Notes under the pieces: model-generated | Database searches by the model: none | Seen by the model: only the letters and a program-made list of their open reading frames with translations | Told to the model about the DNA's origin: nothing | Program-made: the position numbers and the translations under genes | Shown: in pieces, positions 16,588 to 25,192 of the stretch | Position numbering within the stretch: position 1 is the stretch's first letter | How the letters are laid out: every line of letters starts with the position of its first letter | Assembly (NCBI GenBank): GCA_947625945.1 | Contig: CANQQI010000005.1 | Coordinates: forward strand, 1-42,821 | Reading direction: 5' to 3' | From: an uncultured Oscillospiraceae bacterium | Lineage (GTDB): Bacteria > Bacillota > Clostridia > Oscillospirales > Oscillospiraceae | Length of the DNA: 42,821 bases

Positions 16588-18009
16588 ATGTTAGTGGAAA
16601 CCAAAGCCAGAGTAGGCGTATTCGCCATCGCCCTGGGGGCCTATCTACCCCAGTTCCCCAGCCTGGTGCCGGAATTTCAGGGCCAGTACGCCGATTTTAA
16701 GAAGACCCTGCCGGACACGGTGGAGCTGATCGACGGCGGGCTTGTCACCACCAAGGAGCTGGCCCAGGCCGCCGGGGACAAATTTCGGGCCGCCGACGTG
16801 GATCTGGTGATCCTCCAGCTGCTGACCTACGCCACCAGCTACAATCTGCTCCCCGCCGTCCGGGACCTGGACGTGCCGGTGGTGCTGGTGAACCTGCAAA
16901 AAAAGCGGGCCCCCGACTATGCCAACACCGACACCGCCACCTGGCTGGGCCAGCTCTACGCCTGCGGCGCCGTGGGGGAGATGGTGGCCGATCTGGAGCG
17001 GGCAGGGAAGCGCCACGCGGTGATCACCGGCGTGGTGGAGGGGGGAGACCCCCACGCCCAGGCGGAGATCGAGGACTGGTGCCGGGCCGCCCAGGTCCGC
17101 CGCCGGTTCCGGGATACCAATCTGGCCCAGATCGGCCGACCCTATCCCGGCATGATGGACCTGTATATCGACGAGACCAACCTGTATCACCGGATGTGGC
17201 TCTACACCAAGCAGTTCGACTGGGAGAAGATGTGGGCCATTGCCGACCACATCACCGACGAGGACGCCATCCGGGCCAAGGCCCAGGACATTCTGGACAC
17301 CTTCGAGATTGAGGGCGGCGGCACCGTCGAAAAGGTCTGGGACATGGCAAAATATGTGGTGGCCTTCGAGCAGTGGGTCCAGGACGAGAAGCTGGGCTTT
17401 GTAGCATCTCATTACGACGGCTTTGCCCAGGGGGTGGCGGGCAAGCTGGACTCCATGCTGATCCCCGCCTTCTCCATGCTCATCAAGCAGGGCACCGCCT
17501 GCGCCGTGGAGGGGGATATCAAGGTGGCCATGGCCATGAGCATTCTCAAGACCATTTCCGGCACGGGCCAGCTCTCCGAGATGTACTCCATCGACTTTGA
17601 CCAGGATATCTGTATCATCGGCCACTCCGGCTCCGGGGACGCGGACATCTCCCAGGCCAAAAAGCCCACCATGAAGATCGTCCCCGTGTTCCACGGGAAG
17701 ACCGGCGGCGGCTACCTGACCCAGTTCTATCCCCCGGCGGGCCCCGTAACATATCTCGGCATCACCCAGGACCGGGACGGCCACTTCAAATTCGTGGTGG
17801 CCGAGGGCGTCAACGAGGAGGGCCCCATCTTCACCTTTGGGGACACCAATATGCGGACCCGCTTTACCTGCGGCGCCCGGGAATTCTGCGATAAGTGGAG
17901 CGAAGCCGGCCCCACCCACCACATGGCCGCCGCCGTGGGCCGCCATATCGACACCATTTTGAAGGTCGCCAAAATCTTCAACGTCCCCGTGGACGTCATC
18001 ACTCGATAA
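16588..18009 (+). CDS. AraA/FucI-superfamily sugar isomerase, probable L-rhamnose isomerase substitute
   Basis: The 473-residue protein belongs to the L-arabinose/L-fucose isomerase superfamily and not to the RhaA TIM-barrel family. Residues that line up with the metal ligands of E. coli L-arabinose isomerase (E306, E333, H350, H450) are E308 in CAVEGD, E331 in LSEMYS, H346 in IIGHSG, and H444 or H445 in GPTHHM; this alignment was done by eye. The start ATG follows AAGGAGG. It lies between rhamnulokinase and rhamnulose-1-phosphate aldolase, exactly where an isomerase making L-rhamnulose is needed, and no RhaA is present in the window. The inferred activity is aldose-ketose isomerisation of L-rhamnose. 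The alternative is an isomerase for another 6-deoxysugar or for arabinose released from the same glycosides. Confidence 0.8.
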   Translation: MLVETKARVGVFAIALGAYLPQFPSLVPEFQGQYADFKKTLPDTVELIDGGLVTTKELAQAAGDKFRAADVDLVILQLLTYATSYNLLPAVRDLDVPVVLVNLQKKRAPDYANTDTATWLGQLYACGAVGEMVADLERAGKRHAVITGVVEGGDPHAQAEIEDWCRAAQVRRRFRDTNLAQIGRPYPGMMDLYIDETNLYHRMWLYTKQFDWEKMWAIADHITDEDAIRAKAQDILDTFEIEGGGTVEKVWDMAKYVVAFEQWVQDEKLGFVASHYDGFAQGVAGKLDSMLIPAFSMLIKQGTACAVEGDIKVAMAMSILKTISGTGQLSEMYSIDFDQDICIIGHSGSGDADISQAKKPTMKIVPVFHGKTGGGYLTQFYPPAGPVTYLGITQDRDGHFKFVVAEGVNEEGPIFTFGDTNMRTRFTCGAREFCDKWSEAGPTHHMAAAVGRHIDTILKVAKIFNVPVDVITR

Positions 18010-18030
18010 TTTTGATAGGAGGATACCAAC

Positions 18031-18855
18031 ATGAACGTATTGGACGCGGAATTTGTAAAGGGCTTTATGCGCATGGCCGACGACGGCTGGCGGCAGGGCT
18101 GGCATGAGCGTAACGGCGGGAACCTGAGCTATCGGATCCGGCCGGAGGAGGTCGAGTCTGTCCGGGAGGAGCTTCATCCCGGGGAATGGAAGCCCATCGG
18201 CACCAGCGTGCCTAAGCTGGGCGGGGAGTACTTCCTGGTCACCGGCTCCGGAAAATTCATGCGCAACGTCACTGTCAAGCCCGCCGACTCCTTCTGCATC
18301 ATCGAGCTGGACCAGGCGGGGGAGAATTACCGGATCTGCTGGGGCCTGGTGAACGGCGGACGCCCCACCAGCGAGCTGCCAACCCATCTGATGAACCATG
18401 AGGTGAAGTTTACCGCCACCGGCGGCAGGCACCGGGTCATCTACCACGCCCACCCGGCCAACACCATTGCCCTGACCTTCGTTCTGCCCCTGACCGACGA
18501 GGCCTTCACCCGGGAGCTGTGGGAAATGGCCACGGAGTGCCCCGTGGTGTTCCCCGACGGCATCGGCGTGGTGCCCTGGATGGTCCCCGGCGGTCGGGAT
18601 ATCGCCGTGGCCACCTCCGAGCTGATGAAGAAATACGATGTGGCCATCTGGGCCCACCATGGGATGTTCTGCTCTGGGGAGGACTTCGATCTGACCTTCG
18701 GCCTGATGCACACCGTGGAAAAATCGGCGGAGATCTTGGTGAAGGTCCGCTCCATGCAGGACTACAAGCGCCAGACCATCACCCCCGACGATTTCCGGCA
18801 TTTGGCAAAGGACTTCGGCGTGAAGCTTCCGAAAAAATTCCTGTTTGAAAAGTAA
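18031..18855 (+). CDS. rhaD: rhamnulose-1-phosphate aldolase
   Basis: The 274-residue class II aldolase cleaves L-rhamnulose-1-phosphate to dihydroxyacetone phosphate and L-lactaldehyde. Catalytic and zinc residues align with E. coli RhaD at a constant offset of two: E115 in TSELPTH, H139 and H141 in YHAHPAN, and H210 in WAHHGM (E. coli E117, H141, H143, H212). The N-terminal GGNLSYR and the phosphate-binding VTGSGKFM segments are also typical. Length equals the E. coli enzyme. The start follows GGAGGATACCAAC. It is the last gene of the rhamnose unit and is followed directly by a strong terminator. No lactaldehyde reductase or dehydrogenase gene is in the window. Confidence 0.96.
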   Translation: MNVLDAEFVKGFMRMADDGWRQGWHERNGGNLSYRIRPEEVESVREELHPGEWKPIGTSVPKLGGEYFLVTGSGKFMRNVTVKPADSFCIIELDQAGENYRICWGLVNGGRPTSELPTHLMNHEVKFTATGGRHRVIYHAHPANTIALTFVLPLTDEAFTRELWEMATECPVVFPDGIGVVPWMVPGGRDIAVATSELMKKYDVAIWAHHGMFCSGEDFDLTFGLMHTVEKSAEILVKVRSMQDYKRQTITPDDFRHLAKDFGVKLPKKFLFEK

Positions 18856-18861
18856 AGGTTT

Positions 18862-18895
18862 GAGCCTCCGCCGACCGGCGGAGGCTCAGGTTTTT
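18862..18895 (+). terminator. intrinsic terminator of the rhamnose unit
   Basis: Perfect 11-bp stem GAGCCTCCGCC (18862-18872) / GGCGGAGGCTC (18877-18887), loop GACC, then AGG and five T. It lies six bases after the rhaD stop. Confidence 0.9.
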
Positions 18896-18904
18896 GATTC
18901 GACA

Positions 18905-18948
18905 AAGCCCTCCCGTGCCGCAGATGAAAGCGGAGCGGGAGGGCTTTT
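18905..18948. terminator. second hairpin, probable bidirectional terminator
   Basis: Arms AAGCCCTCCCG (18905-18915) and CGGGAGGGCTT (18936-18946) are perfectly complementary, with T runs on both strands (TTTT on +, TTT on -). It stands between the convergent rhaD and TetR genes and can end both. Confidence 0.7.
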
Positions 18949-18982
18949 GATAACGGTTTTTGGCGGTGCGGGAGCGGCACGC

Positions 18983-19588
18983 TCAGGCGTCTTCCCGCTG
19001 CTCCCCCTTTTCGCCGTATTCGGCTAGGAAGGATAGAAGCCGGTCCGCCGGGACGCCGTACAGCCGGGCCAGCCACCGGGCCTTGTCGTTGGAACTCAAA
19101 ATAGCGGCAATCTCCTCCCGGGTGGGACTTTTTTCCACGAACCAGTAGGTAAAGGCCAGAAAGCTGGCGCCGGCCAGGTCCGCTTCATACGCCCCGCAGT
19201 CGGGAAACCGGCGACGGTAGCAGCTTTGAAAGGTGGACCGGAGAGTTTGGGGAAGATCCAGATGGTCCACCCGCAGGCGTATCATGACGCCCAGCAGCTG
19301 GCGGTTCTGAGGCTCCATCAGCGCCGGAAGATCCGAATAAGGGCTTGCCCCGTCGTACATCAGCGCCATATAGGCCTGGGCCATGGAATCCGAGAGAAGC
19401 TGGTTGATGGTCTCCGCCACCTCGAACTTGTCACGGAAGTAGCGGTAAAAGGTGGCCCGCTGAATATGGGCCTCCTGAAGGATGCTCTGCACCGTGATTT
19501 TGGGGAACGGGACCTCCAGCAGAATGCGGTACATGGCCTCGCAGATATTCTGCCGCATCCGCTGATTGTGGACTTCGTACTGCTTCAT
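18983..19588 (-). CDS. TetR-family transcriptional regulator
   Basis: The 201-residue protein has the TetR N-terminal helix-turn-helix: ITVQSILQEAHIQRATFYRY at about 31-50, followed by FRDKFEV. The C-terminal two thirds is a helical ligand-binding domain without recognisable ligand motifs. The start follows GGGAG at a normal distance. It is divergently transcribed from the GH2-GH3-symporter-uxuA operon across a 268-base AT-rich gap that holds promoters for both directions and an inverted repeat. TetR proteins of the UidR/GusR kind control beta-glucuronide operons in enterobacteria and Clostridia; the neighbours here fit that pattern. Local repressor of the adjacent operon is the likely role, with a glycoside or uronide as inducer. 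Confidence 0.9.
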   Translation of the reverse strand: MKQYEVHNQRMRQNICEAMYRILLEVPFPKITVQSILQEAHIQRATFYRYFRDKFEVAETINQLLSDSMAQAYMALMYDGASPYSDLPALMEPQNRQLLGVMIRLRVDHLDLPQTLRSTFQSCYRRRFPDCGAYEADLAGASFLAFTYWFVEKSPTREEIAAILSSNDKARWLARLYGVPADRLLSFLAEYGEKGEQREDA

Positions 19589-19616
19589 ATCCCGTCTCCC
19601 TTCCTTGTTTTCCTCT

Positions 19617-19645
19617 ATTATAAATTTTTATCGCGAGAAAAACAA
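19617..19645 (-). promoter_or_regulatory. promoter of the TetR gene
   Basis: Read on the - strand, TTGTTT (19645-19640) and TATAAT (19622-19617) are separated by 17 bases. The -10 is perfect and the -35 matches at TTG. The start codon lies about 30 bases downstream. Confidence 0.6.
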
Positions 19646-19674
19646 GGCTTTTTTTCTATTTGTACAAGAATTAC

Positions 19675-19714
19675 AAATTTTGTGCTCCATAATCAACCTT
19701 TGCACACAAAATTT
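19675..19714. promoter_or_regulatory. inverted repeat, candidate TetR operator
   Basis: AAATTTTGTG (19675-19684) and CACAAAATTT (19705-19714) are perfect inverted copies separated by 20 bases, located between the divergent promoters. The spacing is wide for one TetR dimer, so two half-occupied sites or looping must be considered. Confidence 0.4.
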
Positions 19715-19746
19715 TCAAATTTGAACAAAATAATGTTATTTGTCTT

Positions 19747-19775
19747 TTGATATTTCTTAATAAAAATGTTATAAT
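19747..19775 (+). promoter_or_regulatory. promoter of the GH2-GH3-symporter-uxuA operon
   Basis: TTGATA (19747-19752) and a perfect TATAAT (19770-19775) with a 17-base spacer. The predicted transcription start is near 19782, 75 bases before the GH2 start codon. Confidence 0.78.
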
Positions 19776-19788
19776 TTAGGCAAATCGT

Positions 19789-19814
19789 ACAGTCCGCCGG
19801 GTCGGCGGGACTGT
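19789..19814 (+). other. hairpin at the start of the operon leader
   Basis: ACAGTCCGCC (19789-19798) pairs with GGCGGGACTGT (19804-19814) with one bulged G. It begins a few bases after the predicted transcription start and could stabilise the 5' end of the mRNA or, as DNA, form an operator. Confidence 0.45.
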
Positions 19815-19856
19815 GGACCGTATATATTGCGGGAGATTCAGAAAGGAGAGACGCCC

Positions 19857-21779
19857 ATGCGTAAGCAAACCCTACTCAACCAAGGCTGGAAATTTACCTA
19901 CCATGACGGGACCGTTCAGGATGTGGACATCCCCCACACCTGGAACAACATCGACGGCCAGGACGGCGGCAACGACTACTGGAGAGGCACCTGCTCTTAC
20001 AGCAAGACCTTCCCCAAGCCTGAATTTGATTCGGAGCGGGAGGTCGTCTATCTGGAGTTCCGGGGCGTCAACGCCTCGGCCAAGGTGGTCCTCAACGGGA
20101 CGACGGTCATGACCCACGACGGCGGCTACTCCACCTTCCGGGCAGACATCACGGCGCTGCTGAAGGAAGAGAACGAGCTGTATGTGGAGGCGGACAACTC
20201 CGTTAACGACCGGGTGTACCCCCAGAAGGCGGACTTCACCTTCTATGGCGGCATCTACCGGGACGTGTATCTCATCGTTGTAAACAAATGTCATTTTGAC
20301 ATGGATTATTTTGCCGGGCCCGGCATCGCGGTGACCCCCACCGTCGTGGGCAGCGATGGCTCCGTCCGGGTGCAGACCTGGACCAACTGCGAAAAAGGCA
20401 AGGTTTCTGTGGCCCTTCTGGACGGCGAGGGAAAGACCGTCGCCGAGGGAGAGGGAACGGACGTGACATTGACCATTCCCAAGGTCCACCTGTGGGACGG
20501 GGTGGAGGACCCCTACCTCTACACCTGTAAGGCCGTTCTCTCCGCCGAGGGGGAGGTCAAGGACGAGATTTCCACGCCCTTCGGCGTCCGCACCTTCCGG
20601 GTGGACCCCAAGGAGGGCTTCTTCCTCAATGGCCGGAGCTATCCGCTGCGGGGCGTCTCCCGCCACCAGGACTGGAAGGGCATCGGCAACGCCCTGACCA
20701 AGGAACACCATGAAACCGACATGGCCATCATCAAGGAAATGGGCGTGAACACCATCCGCCTGGCCCACTATCAGCACGATCAGTATTTCTATGACCTGTG
20801 CGACAAGGCCGGCATGGTGGTCTGGGCGGAGATCCCCTACATCTCCGAGCATATGCCCAATGGCCGGGAGAACACCATTTCCCAGATGAAGGAGCTTATC
20901 GTCCAGAACTACAACCATCCCAGCATCGTCACCTGGGGCATTTCCAACGAGATCACCATCTCCACCAAGGACAAGGCCGATATGCTGGACAATCACCGGG
21001 TTTTGAACGACCTGATCCACCAGATGGACCCCACCCGGCCCACCACCCTGGCCTGCTACGCCATGTGCGGCCCCTTCAACAAGGTGGCCCACCTGTCCGA
21101 CCTGGTGAGCTGGAACCTGTACCTGGGCTGGTATGTGCCGGGTCTGTTCCTCAACGACCTTTGGATCGATTTCTTCCATGCGGTGTACCCCAACCGGTGC
21201 CTGGGTTACTCGGAATACGGCTGCGAGGCCATGACCAACCTCCACTCCAGCCATCCCAAGCGGGAGGACCAGACGGAGGAATACCAGTGCGTGTACCACG
21301 AGTACCTGCTCAAGTGCTTTGAGAAGCGGCCCTTCATGTGGGCCACCCATGTGTGGAATATGTTCGACTTTGCCGCCGATGCCCGGGATCAGGGCGGCGA
21401 GCCCGGCATGAACCACAAGGGCCTGGTGACCTTCGACCGGAAGATCCGGAAGGACAGCTTCTATCTGTACAAGGCCTACTGGACCAAGCAGCCCTTTGTC
21501 CACATCTGCTCCAAGCGGTATGTGGACCGCTGCGAGGACACCACCATGGTCAAGGTCTACTCCAACTGCGGACGGGTCAAGCTCCTGGCCAACGGCAAGC
21601 AGGTGGCGGAGCTGGCTGGGGACAAGGTCTTCACCTTCCAGGTACCCCTGAAGGGGGAGGTCAAGCTGGAGGCCATCGCGGGCAGTTGCCATGACGAGGC
21701 GGTCATCCGCCATGTGGACACCCCCAACCCCGATTACGTCCTGAAGAAGGGCGAGGGCGTGGGCAAAAACTGGGTGTAA
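19857..21779 (+). CDS. GH2 beta-glycosidase (beta-glucuronidase or beta-galactosidase type)
   Basis: The 640-residue cytoplasmic enzyme starts at the ATG after AAAGGAGAGACGCCC. It has the GH2 plan: N-terminal jelly-roll (about 1-170), Ig-like domain (about 175-265), then TIM barrel with acid/base E365 in WGISNEIT and nucleophile E453 in GYSEYGCEA. The segment NLYLGWY and the triplet N-H-K in GMNHKGLVTFDRK sit where beta-glucuronidases carry their NxK carboxylate-binding motif. Short GH2 beta-galactosidases usually read NDKG at the same place and share the rest of this segment, so family membership alone does not settle the substrate. The TetR regulator, GPH symporter, mannonate dehydratase and mannonate oxidoreductase in the same operon favour a glucuronide. 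No signal peptide. Confidence 0.85.
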   Translation: MRKQTLLNQGWKFTYHDGTVQDVDIPHTWNNIDGQDGGNDYWRGTCSYSKTFPKPEFDSEREVVYLEFRGVNASAKVVLNGTTVMTHDGGYSTFRADITALLKEENELYVEADNSVNDRVYPQKADFTFYGGIYRDVYLIVVNKCHFDMDYFAGPGIAVTPTVVGSDGSVRVQTWTNCEKGKVSVALLDGEGKTVAEGEGTDVTLTIPKVHLWDGVEDPYLYTCKAVLSAEGEVKDEISTPFGVRTFRVDPKEGFFLNGRSYPLRGVSRHQDWKGIGNALTKEHHETDMAIIKEMGVNTIRLAHYQHDQYFYDLCDKAGMVVWAEIPYISEHMPNGRENTISQMKELIVQNYNHPSIVTWGISNEITISTKDKADMLDNHRVLNDLIHQMDPTRPTTLACYAMCGPFNKVAHLSDLVSWNLYLGWYVPGLFLNDLWIDFFHAVYPNRCLGYSEYGCEAMTNLHSSHPKREDQTEEYQCVYHEYLLKCFEKRPFMWATHVWNMFDFAADARDQGGEPGMNHKGLVTFDRKIRKDSFYLYKAYWTKQPFVHICSKRYVDRCEDTTMVKVYSNCGRVKLLANGKQVAELAGDKVFTFQVPLKGEVKLEAIAGSCHDEAVIRHVDTPNPDYVLKKGEGVGKNWV

Positions 21780-21853
21780 AGCCCCTTAAAAAACCGTATA
21801 TCACCCGGAATACCGGTGGATAGAAAATGAAGAAGAATATGGAGGAATCAAGA

Positions 21854-24800
21854 ATGGCAAACAAACCCCAAACACCTAAGGACTCCAAGAGCCCGAAAAA
21901 GAACGGCAAAGTAGTCTTGTGGTCCTCGCTGACCGCCGTAGTGGCCATCCTGCTGGTGGCCGCCATCGTGGGCAACTTCGTAGCCAACTACTTTGCTACC
22001 ACCCTGAACGTGGCCTTGGGCATCACCCCTTACCAGGTCGTAAAGGGCAACAGCACCGAGGACACCGAGTACTTTAAGAGCGACTTCGCCACGGCCGAGG
22101 AACTGGCTGCCTACGATAAGCTGATGGGCACCGCCGTGGAAGCCGAAGGCGCTACCCTGCTGAAGAATGACAATTCCGCCTTGCCTCTTCCCAGCGGCGC
22201 GAAGGTCAGCCTCTTCGCCCGTGGCTCCGTGGACCTGCTCTACGGCGGCACCGGCTCCGGCGCGGTGGACACCTCCTCCGCTCCCAACCTGAAGGATGCC
22301 CTGACCCAGTACGGCATCGAGATCAACCAGACCCTGTGGGATTGGTATTCCGGCAACTCCTACACCCGGGTGACTCCGGCCGCCATTTCCGACAACCTGA
22401 CCGCCAACACCCTGTATGGCGTCAACGAGGCCCCCTGGTCTGAGGTCCAGTCCGCCGCCGGCTCCTCCTTCGCCGGCTATGGCGACGCCGCCATCGTGGT
22501 CTTCTCCCGCTCCGGCGGCGAAGGCGCGGACCTGCCCGCCGGTGACATCGGCGCCGAGCTGACTTACGTCAACAGTGACGGCCAGACCGTTCGCTACACC
22601 TACGGCGAGGACGAGGGCAACGGCGGCAACTATCTGTCCCTCTCCACCCAGGAGAAGGAACTCCTGGCCGGCCTGAAGGCCCTGAAGGACGACGGCACCT
22701 TTAAGCGGATCATCGTCCTGCTGAACACCTCCAACGCCCTGGAGCTGGACTTCCTGAATCCGGAGGTCTGCGGCGTGGACTACGGCATCGACTCCTGCAT
22801 GTGGATTGGCGACGTGGGCCAGTGGGGCGCTCTGGCCATCGGCCAGCTCCTCTCCGGCCAGGTGGCTCCTTCCGGCAGCCTGGTGGATACTTACCTGTAT
22901 GACAACCTGGCCGCTCCCGCCATCCATAACTTCTACTCCCAGCCCTACTCCGGCAGCTATGAGCTGGAGGGCGCCGACAGCGCCAACGTGCAGGCCATGT
23001 ACAGCGTGTACCAGGAGGGCATCTACCTGGGCTACCGGTACTTTGAGACCCGCTACGAGGACAAGGTCATGGGCACCGGCAACGCCGGCAGCTACGACTA
23101 CACCAAGACCGTGGCTTATCCCTTCGGCTACGGCATCAGCTACACCACCTTCGAGTACAGCGGCTTCTCCGTGGCCGAGAACGGCGACAGCTTTGACGTC
23201 ACCGTTACCGTGAAGAACACCGGCTCCGCCGCCGCCAAGAAGACCGTCCAGGTCTACTTCCAGTCCCCCTTCACCGATTACGACAAGGAGAATCAGATCG
23301 AGAAGGCCGCCGTGGAGCTGTGCGGCTTCACCAAGACTGGGATTCTGCAGCCCGGCGAGTCCGCTACCGTTACCGTCAGTGTGCCCAAGACCCAGCTGCG
23401 GACCTACGACGCCTACGGCGCCAAGACCTACATCCTGGATGCAGGCGACTACTACTTCACCGTGGGCAACGGCGCTCATGAGGCGCTGAACAACATCCTG
23501 GCCGCCAAGGGCTACACCACCGAGGACGGCATGGACGCCGAGGGCAACGCCGCCATGACCTACAAGTGGACCCAGGGCGCGCTGGATACCACCGTCTTTG
23601 CCACCGCCGTCACCGGCAACGCCATTACCAACCTGTTTGACCAGGCCGACCCCAACCGCAGCGGTTACTGGGACGGCGACGTGGTCAAGTTCATGTCCCG
23701 TACCGACTGGGAGGGCACCTATCCCACCAAGCCCGCTGAGCTGGCCATGACCGACAAGCTGGCCGCCGCCCTCCAGTTTATCCGCTACACCCCCGACACC
23801 TATCAGGGCACTGCCCTGGCTGAGTATGGCGCCACCACCGAGGCGGACAACGGCCTGGCCCTGGCTTCCATGATCGGCAAGAGCTTTGATGATCCCGACT
23901 GGTACAAGCTGCTGGATCAGATGTCCGTTTCCGAGATGATCCAGGTCATCACCCTGGGCTTCCACAACACCGCCGCCGTGCCCACCATCGGCAAGGCCGC
24001 GACCCACGATGAGAACGGTCCTCAGGGCCTGACCACCAGCCTGACCGGCGGCGGCTCCGCCACCTGCTACACCTCCGAGGACATCATGGCCGCCACCATG
24101 AACATCGAGCTGATCACCGACCTGGGCCGCTGCATCGGCGAGGACTGCCTGACCTACAATCCCATGCACTCCGGCCTGTACGGCCCCGGCATCAATATGC
24201 ACCGGACCGCTTACTCCGGCCGTAACTTTGAGTACTACTCCGAGGATCCCTTCGTGGCCGGCGCTACCTGCGCTGCCGAGACTGCCGGTATCCAGTCCAA
24301 GGGCGTGTACGTCTACCTGAAGCACGTGGCCCTGAACGACTCCGAGTCCAGCCGCCGTGGCGTCAACACCTGGCTGACCGAGCAGGCCGCCCGGGAGATC
24401 TACCTGGAAGTGGCCGATATGGCCATCACTGATCAGTCCGCCCGGACCTTCACCGACCTGAACGGTCAGAGCCACACCATCGAGGCTGGCAAGGGCGGCG
24501 CCTGGTGCACCATGTCCGGCTTCAACCGCTGGGGCGCTATGTGGTGCGGCGAGTACTACGAGCTCCAGACCTCCTACCTCCGGGGCGAGGCTGGCATGCG
24601 GGGCATGTCCATCACCGACTTCTCCGGCTCCAGCGAGTACATGGATGTTCCCGACGCGCTGCTGGCCGGGTCTGATCTGTGGGATTCCCCTATGCCCAGG
24701 ATCCACACCAACTACGCCAACGAGAACTTCCCCTCTGACGACAACATGATCGCCGAGATGAAGGAAGCTATGCACTATCTGCTCTACACCGTGGCCAACT

Positions 24801-24964
24801 CCAACGCCATGAACGGCCTGTCCTCCTCTGACCGGATCGAAATGATCACCCCGTGGTGGCAGATCGCCATCTGGGCTCTGATCGCTGTTCTGGCTGTCGC
24901 CACCTGCGGCTGCGGCTGGATGCTCTACACCCAGATCAAGACCAAGAAGGCCAAGAAAGCCTAA
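21854..24964 (+). CDS. second membrane-anchored GH3 beta-glycosidase with swapped domain order
   Basis: The 1036-residue enzyme is taken from the ATG after GGAGGAATCAAGA; an in-frame ATG at 21827 has a weaker site. Like the GH3 at 6719 it has an N-terminal transmembrane helix (about 22-42, after a lysine-rich tail), then the alpha/beta-sandwich domain (GATLLKNDNSALPLP to YPFGYGISYTTFEY), a fibronectin-III-like domain (VTVKNTGSAAAKKTV), the TIM barrel (GRNFEYYSEDPF, YLKHVALNDSES) with nucleophile D922 in GMSITDFSG, and a C-terminal transmembrane helix before KTKKAKKA. The catalytic body is predicted outside the cell, both tails inside. It probably removes a terminal beta-sugar from the substrate before import by the GPH symporter downstream. 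Confidence 0.9.
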   Translation: MANKPQTPKDSKSPKKNGKVVLWSSLTAVVAILLVAAIVGNFVANYFATTLNVALGITPYQVVKGNSTEDTEYFKSDFATAEELAAYDKLMGTAVEAEGATLLKNDNSALPLPSGAKVSLFARGSVDLLYGGTGSGAVDTSSAPNLKDALTQYGIEINQTLWDWYSGNSYTRVTPAAISDNLTANTLYGVNEAPWSEVQSAAGSSFAGYGDAAIVVFSRSGGEGADLPAGDIGAELTYVNSDGQTVRYTYGEDEGNGGNYLSLSTQEKELLAGLKALKDDGTFKRIIVLLNTSNALELDFLNPEVCGVDYGIDSCMWIGDVGQWGALAIGQLLSGQVAPSGSLVDTYLYDNLAAPAIHNFYSQPYSGSYELEGADSANVQAMYSVYQEGIYLGYRYFETRYEDKVMGTGNAGSYDYTKTVAYPFGYGISYTTFEYSGFSVAENGDSFDVTVTVKNTGSAAAKKTVQVYFQSPFTDYDKENQIEKAAVELCGFTKTGILQPGESATVTVSVPKTQLRTYDAYGAKTYILDAGDYYFTVGNGAHEALNNILAAKGYTTEDGMDAEGNAAMTYKWTQGALDTTVFATAVTGNAITNLFDQADPNRSGYWDGDVVKFMSRTDWEGTYPTKPAELAMTDKLAAALQFIRYTPDTYQGTALAEYGATTEADNGLALASMIGKSFDDPDWYKLLDQMSVSEMIQVITLGFHNTAAVPTIGKAATHDENGPQGLTTSLTGGGSATCYTSEDIMAATMNIELITDLGRCIGEDCLTYNPMHSGLYGPGINMHRTAYSGRNFEYYSEDPFVAGATCAAETAGIQSKGVYVYLKHVALNDSESSRRGVNTWLTEQAAREIYLEVADMAITDQSARTFTDLNGQSHTIEAGKGGAWCTMSGFNRWGAMWCGEYYELQTSYLRGEAGMRGMSITDFSGSSEYMDVPDALLAGSDLWDSPMPRIHTNYANENFPSDDNMIAEMKEAMHYLLYTVANSNAMNGLSSSDRIEMITPWWQIAIWALIAVLAVATCGCGWMLYTQIKTKKAKKA

Positions 24965-24978
24965 ATCATCCATTTCCA

Positions 24979-25161
24979 CCCCCTGCCCCAAAAGGGCAGG
25001 GGGAAGGAAGTAACGAAGCGTTTTCTGCCTTCCCTGCCCCCAAAGGGCAGGGAAGGCAGCGCGGAATGAAGAAACTTCCTTTTTCCCCGCCCGGGAGGGC
25101 CGGGAAGCCGCTGAAGAAAAAAGCTAGTTTCTTCTTCCCCTGCCTTTTTGGGCAGGGGAAG
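24979..25161. repeat. cluster of four related GC-rich palindromes
   Basis: In the 228-base gap between the GH3 and the symporter gene four hairpins follow one another: H1 24979-25003 (10-bp stem, loop CAAAA), H2 25025-25059 (perfect 15-bp stem, loop CCAAA), H3 25085-25106 (CCCGCCC / GGGCCGGG with one bulge), H4 25134-25161 (11-bp stem, loop TTTTTG). H1, H2 and H4 share a CCCTGCC...GGCAGGG core, and H4 is in reverse orientation to H1 by loop sequence. An outer pair GAAGAAACT (25068-25076) / AGTTTCTTC (25126-25134) encloses H3. No strong T tract follows any of them on the + strand. They look like REP-type elements that may set transcript stability or partial termination. Confidence 0.75.
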
Positions 25162-25192
25162 ACCAAATATGATATTGGATTGGAGAGATCAT

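Noticed and set aside
21848-24991. Long - strand open frame opposite the second GH3 gene
   Set aside because: Same compositional shadow; no recognisable motif and no start signal.
24979-25161. CRISPR array
   Set aside because: The units are palindromes of unequal length in mixed orientation, without constant repeats or spacers and without cas genes.
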